DNA of 64,000 nucleotides from GCA-2401735 sp051252095 (GTDB lineage Bacteria; Pseudomonadota; Gammaproteobacteria; Burkholderiales; Methylophilaceae), in assembly GCA_051252095.1 (NCBI GenBank), contig JBPOFK010000009.1:1-64000 (forward strand), written 5' to 3'. Below, piece by piece: positions 60,690 through 64,000 of this stretch (positions are counted from its first letter, which is position 1; each line of letters begins with the position of its first letter). Below the pieces are notes generated by a model. The model was not told the origin of the DNA, did not search any database, and worked only from the letters and a program-made list of their open reading frames with translations. The position numbers were made by a program, and so were the translations under genes.

Positions 60690-63236
60690 ATGGATCAATT
60701 CGCTAAAGAAACCCTGCCTATCAGTTTGGAAGATGAAATGCGTCGTTCTTATCTTGATTACGCTATGAGCGTGATTGTTGGTAGGGCTTTACCAGATGTT
60801 CGTGATGGATTGAAGCCCGTGCATAGACGTGTGCTGTTTGCTATGCATGAGCTAAATAATGACTTTAACAAGCCATATAAAAAGTCTGCACGTATTGTAG
60901 GTGATGTGATTGGTAAATACCACCCGCATGGTGACACGGCAGTGTATGACACGATTGTCCGTATGGCGCAGGACTTTTCTTTGCGCTACATGTTAGTCGA
61001 TGGGCAAGGTAACTTTGGTTCTGTCGATGGCGATAATGCTGCCGCGATGCGATACACCGAAATCCGCATGTCAAAAATCGCACATGAGTTACTAGCAGAT
61101 ATTGAAAAAGAAACCGTTGATTTTGGCCCTAATTATGATGGTTCAGAAAATGAGCCACTCATTATGCCAGCCCGAATACCTAATTTGTTGATTAACGGTA
61201 GTTCAGGCATTGCGGTCGGGATGGCGACGAATATTCCGCCACACAATCTGAATGAAGTGTTAGATGCTTGTTTAGCTTTACTTAAAGACTCTGACATTTC
61301 AATCGAAGACTTGATTGATTTAATGCCAGCGCCAGATTTTCCGACTGCAGGTATTATCTATGGCACTACTGGTGTTAAAGAAGGCTATCGCACGGGGCGT
61401 GGTCGCGTTGTTATGCGTGGGCGTACTCATTTTGAAGATATGGATAAAGGTGGCGGGCGTCAGTCGATTATCATTGATGAGTTACCGTATCAAGTTAACA
61501 AAAAAACGCTGATTGAGAAAATTGCAGAACTTGTTAATGATAAGAAAATAGAAGGTATTTCTGATCTGCGTGATGAATCTGATAAAGCAGGTATGCGTGT
61601 AGTGATTGAATTAAAGCGTGGCGAAGTACCAGAAGTGATACTGAACAATCTCTACAAACAAACGCAGTTACAAGATACATTTGGTATGAATATGGTTGCC
61701 TTGATTGATGGGCAGCCTCGATTACTCAATCTTAAACAAATTCTGGAAGCATTTTTGCGTCACAGACGTGAAGTGATTACACGACGTACAGTGTTTGAGT
61801 TAAGAAAAGCACGTGATCGTGGTCATGTATTAGAGGGCCTTGCTGTTGCATTGGCCAACGTGGATGAAATGATTGCGATTATCAAGGCGGCACCAACGCC
61901 GCCAGAGGCTAAGCAGCAATTGATGTTACAAGCATGGCACTCGCCTGTAGTCGAGGAAATGCTGAAACGTGCAGCAATGGAGGCATCAAGACCAGAAGGT
62001 CTGTCAGTGGACTTTGGATTAACCCCTGACGGTTATAAGCTTTCTGATACTCAGGCGCAAGAAATATTACAAATGCGCTTGCAGCGCCTTACAGGTCTTG
62101 AGCAAGATAAAGTTGTAAGTGAATACAAGGAAATTATGGATGTGATTGCTGACTTGTTGGACATTTTAGCAACACCAGCACGTGTAACCACCATGATTAC
62201 AGAAGAAATGGCTGCAATTGGGCAACAATTTGGCGATAAGCGTCGCAGTGAAATTGTAGAAAATACACAAGATTTATCACTAGAAGACTTAATTACACCG
62301 CAAGATGTCGTGGTGACATTGTCGCATACTGGCTACGTTAAATCTCAGCTGTTAGAAGAGTACCGTGCGCAACGCCGTGGCGGCAGAGGTAAACAAGCAG
62401 CGCCTACGAAAGAGGATGACTTTATTGATAAGTTGTTTGTGGCGAATACGCATGACTACATATTATGTTTTAGTAGCTTAGGCCAAGTGTACTGGTTAAA
62501 AGTGTATGAAGTGCCGCAGGGAAGTCGCATTGGTCGCGGCAAGCCAATTGTGAATTTATTTCCTTTGGCAGAAGATGAAAAAATTAACGCCATACTCCCG
62601 GTTAAGGAATTTACAGATAATGAGTTTATCTTTATGACAACAGCTAAGGGAACAGTTAAGAAAACGGCATTGTCAGAATTTTCTAAACCACGTAAGTCAG
62701 GCATTATTGCGATTAAGCTTGATGAAGATGACTTCTTGATTGGAGCAGAAATCACTAACGGCGAGAATGACATTGTTTTAGTCTCCGATGCTGGTAAAGC
62801 AGTTTGGTTTAGTGAAGACAATGTGCGACCTATGGGGCGTGCAACGCGAGGTGTCCGTGGAATGAGGCTTGGATCTAACCAGCAAGTATTGTCATTGTTG
62901 ATAGCAGAAGATGATCAGCAATCAGTATTGGTGGCGACTGAAAATGGTTACGGAAAACGCACAGTATTAAAAGATTTCCGTCGTTCCGGACGTGGTACAC
63001 AGGGTGTTAAGGCAATTGCCATTAGTGAACGTAATGGTTCAGCAGTTGCTGCTCGTTTAGTCAGTGCTGATGATGAAATTATGCTCATTACCACAGGCGG
63101 TGTACTCATTCGTACACGTGTGAATGAAATAAGAGATATGGGGCGTGCTGCACAAGGTGTAACCCTCATTAATTTGGATAAGGGTGAGAAATTATCTGGA
63201 TTAGAAAAGGTTGTTGAAACGGATGAAGAAGAGTAG
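60690..63236 (+). CDS. gyrA: DNA gyrase subunit A
   Basis: 848-aa gyrase subunit. Catalytic Tyr122 lies in AAAMRYTEIRMS; the quinolone region reads HPHGDTAVYD with Thr83 and Asp87 (E. coli numbering fits exactly; E. coli has Ser83, some others naturally have Thr). The C-terminal domain has the GyrA box QRRGGRGK near residue 560 and the beta-pinwheel repeats, ending in an acidic tail (ETDEEE). Introduces negative supercoils with GyrB. ATG 60690 is followed by the family start MDQFAKETLPISLEDEMRRS. serC starts 8 bp after its stop. Confidence 0.98.
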   Translation: MDQFAKETLPISLEDEMRRSYLDYAMSVIVGRALPDVRDGLKPVHRRVLFAMHELNNDFNKPYKKSARIVGDVIGKYHPHGDTAVYDTIVRMAQDFSLRYMLVDGQGNFGSVDGDNAAAMRYTEIRMSKIAHELLADIEKETVDFGPNYDGSENEPLIMPARIPNLLINGSSGIAVGMATNIPPHNLNEVLDACLALLKDSDISIEDLIDLMPAPDFPTAGIIYGTTGVKEGYRTGRGRVVMRGRTHFEDMDKGGGRQSIIIDELPYQVNKKTLIEKIAELVNDKKIEGISDLRDESDKAGMRVVIELKRGEVPEVILNNLYKQTQLQDTFGMNMVALIDGQPRLLNLKQILEAFLRHRREVITRRTVFELRKARDRGHVLEGLAVALANVDEMIAIIKAAPTPPEAKQQLMLQAWHSPVVEEMLKRAAMEASRPEGLSVDFGLTPDGYKLSDTQAQEILQMRLQRLTGLEQDKVVSEYKEIMDVIADLLDILATPARVTTMITEEMAAIGQQFGDKRRSEIVENTQDLSLEDLITPQDVVVTLSHTGYVKSQLLEEYRAQRRGGRGKQAAPTKEDDFIDKLFVANTHDYILCFSSLGQVYWLKVYEVPQGSRIGRGKPIVNLFPLAEDEKINAILPVKEFTDNEFIFMTTAKGTVKKTALSEFSKPRKSGIIAIKLDEDDFLIGAEITNGENDIVLVSDAGKAVWFSEDNVRPMGRATRGVRGMRLGSNQQVLSLLIAEDDQQSVLVATENGYGKRTVLKDFRRSGRGTQGVKAIAISERNGSAVAARLVSADDEIMLITTGGVLIRTRVNEIRDMGRAAQGVTLINLDKGEKLSGLEKVVETDEEE

Positions 63237-63244
63237 GGATATTG

Positions 63245-64000
63245 ATGCAACCAATTTTTAATTTTTCAGCTGGTCCTGCTGTCTTACCAAAAGCAGTCTT
63301 GCAACGTGCACAATCAGAAATGCTTGATTGGCATGGAAGTGCTATGTCTGTCATGGAGATGTCACATCGTGGAAAAGAGTTTTTAAGTATATTAGCAAAA
63401 GCAGAAGCGGATTTTCGCGCTTTATTAGGTGTGCCAAGTAACTATAGTGTTTTGTTTTTGCAAGGTGGTGCTATTGCTGAAAATGTCATGATTCCACTGA
63501 ACCTATTAAACGGTAAAAGTGCAGATTACGCGATTACGGGAAGTTGGAGCCAACGCAGTGCTGATGAAGCAAAGGCTATTGGTGATATCAATATCGCTAT
63601 AGAAAGCAAGCCATACACTTATGTCCCTGACTTCGCTAGCTGGCAATTAAATAAAGACGCTTCTTATTTGCATATTTGTACCAATGAAACGATTAATGGC
63701 GTTGAGTTTAATGCACTGCCAGATACTGGAGAAGTGCCCATTGTTGCTGACATGTCTTCGCATATCTTATCAAGAAAAATTGATGTGACGCAATATGGTG
63801 TGATTTACGCGGGGGCACAAAAGAACATTGGGCCAGCAGGCTTGTGTCTTGTGATTGTGCGAAATGATTTGCTTGGTCTTGCATCAGCACTAACGCCAGG
63901 TGTATTCAATTGGAAAATGCAAGCTGAAAACCAAAGCATGATTAATACACCGCCAACTTATGCGATTTATATTGCTGGGCTTGTATTCGAATGGCTCATT
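63245..64000 (+). CDS. serC: Phosphoserine aminotransferase (3' end cut by window edge)
   Basis: The first 252 residues are visible; the family length is about 360. It opens MQPIFNFSAGPAVLPKAV with the signature FNFSAGPA, has MSHRGKEF near residue 41, FLQGGA near 76, and the PLP Lys193 in GAQKNIGPAGL. Makes phosphoserine (serine pathway) and a pyridoxine precursor. It is 8 bp after gyrA and probably in the gyrA-serC-pheA order of betaproteobacteria. Confidence 0.96.
   Translation, partial: MQPIFNFSAGPAVLPKAVLQRAQSEMLDWHGSAMSVMEMSHRGKEFLSILAKAEADFRALLGVPSNYSVLFLQGGAIAENVMIPLNLLNGKSADYAITGSWSQRSADEAKAIGDINIAIESKPYTYVPDFASWQLNKDASYLHICTNETINGVEFNALPDTGEVPIVADMSSHILSRKIDVTQYGVIYAGAQKNIGPAGLCLVIVRNDLLGLASALTPGVFNWKMQAENQSMINTPPTYAIYIAGLVFEWLI

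Noticed and set aside
60936..60938. Thr83 in GyrA as a quinolone-resistance mutation
   Set aside because: Thr is the natural residue at this position in many bacteria, so it is not evidence of acquired resistance.

Overview
This is a chromosomal window from a Gram-negative bacterium, most likely a betaproteobacterium. The gene order asd-fimV-(membrane protein)-truA-trpF-trpB-trpA-accD-folC-SPOR-cvpA-purF ... metZ ... gyrA-serC is typical of that class. The low G+C content (near 40 percent by eye), together with cimA and dhaK/dhaL, would suit a Methylophilaceae (Methylotenera-like) chromosome. That family assignment is inference, because no methylotrophy marker gene lies in the window. I see no rRNA, tRNA, CRISPR array, prophage or intact insertion sequence. 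No stretch without a gene exceeds 300 bases.

Layout. 1-10.3 kb: the start of yhdP (cut by the window edge), a divergent YheS-type ABC-F ATPase, an unknown protein, a Cpx-like envelope stress module (Spy/CpxP protein divergent from a regulator and sensor, with CpxR-type boxes between them), a YchJ-like protein and prfC. 10.4-18.8 kb: a two-component system followed by seven tightly packed genes for a membrane lipid modification cluster (FAD oxidoreductase, DUF1365, Cfa-type methyltransferase, chalcone-isomerase-like protein, MFS carrier, DUF3833 lipoprotein, SDR). 18.8-27 kb: small enzymes, tag, acs, glnE, and dihydroxyacetone kinase subunits. 27-33.6 kb: a NarL-type two-component system, a lipoprotein, an EamA exporter, a DUF898 protein with a pilin-like helix, an M48 peptidase and a small membrane protein.

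33.7-45.3 kb is amino acid biosynthesis: argD-argF-argG, cimA (citramalate route to isoleucine), leuC-leuD-leuB (leucine) and asd (aspartate family), with ppnP, yajQ and an entericidin-like peptide among them. A palindromic element and a second copy of the argF 3' end lie between argF and argG. 45.5-57.5 kb carries fimV, truA, trpFBA, accD, folC, a SPOR protein, cvpA and purF, mostly in one direction with short gaps. 57.5-64 kb carries a WecE-type sugar aminotransferase behind a consensus sigma-54 promoter, then a SAM-II-type riboswitch with terminator controlling metZ, then gyrA and the start of serC.

Most noteworthy are the SAM-II-like riboswitch with an enlarged loop, the sigma-54 promoter and wecE gene sitting between purF and metZ, the 10-bp-phased CpxR boxes, the argF tail remnant, and the pilin-like helix inside a DUF898 protein. 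All function calls come from reading motifs by eye; no database search was run.
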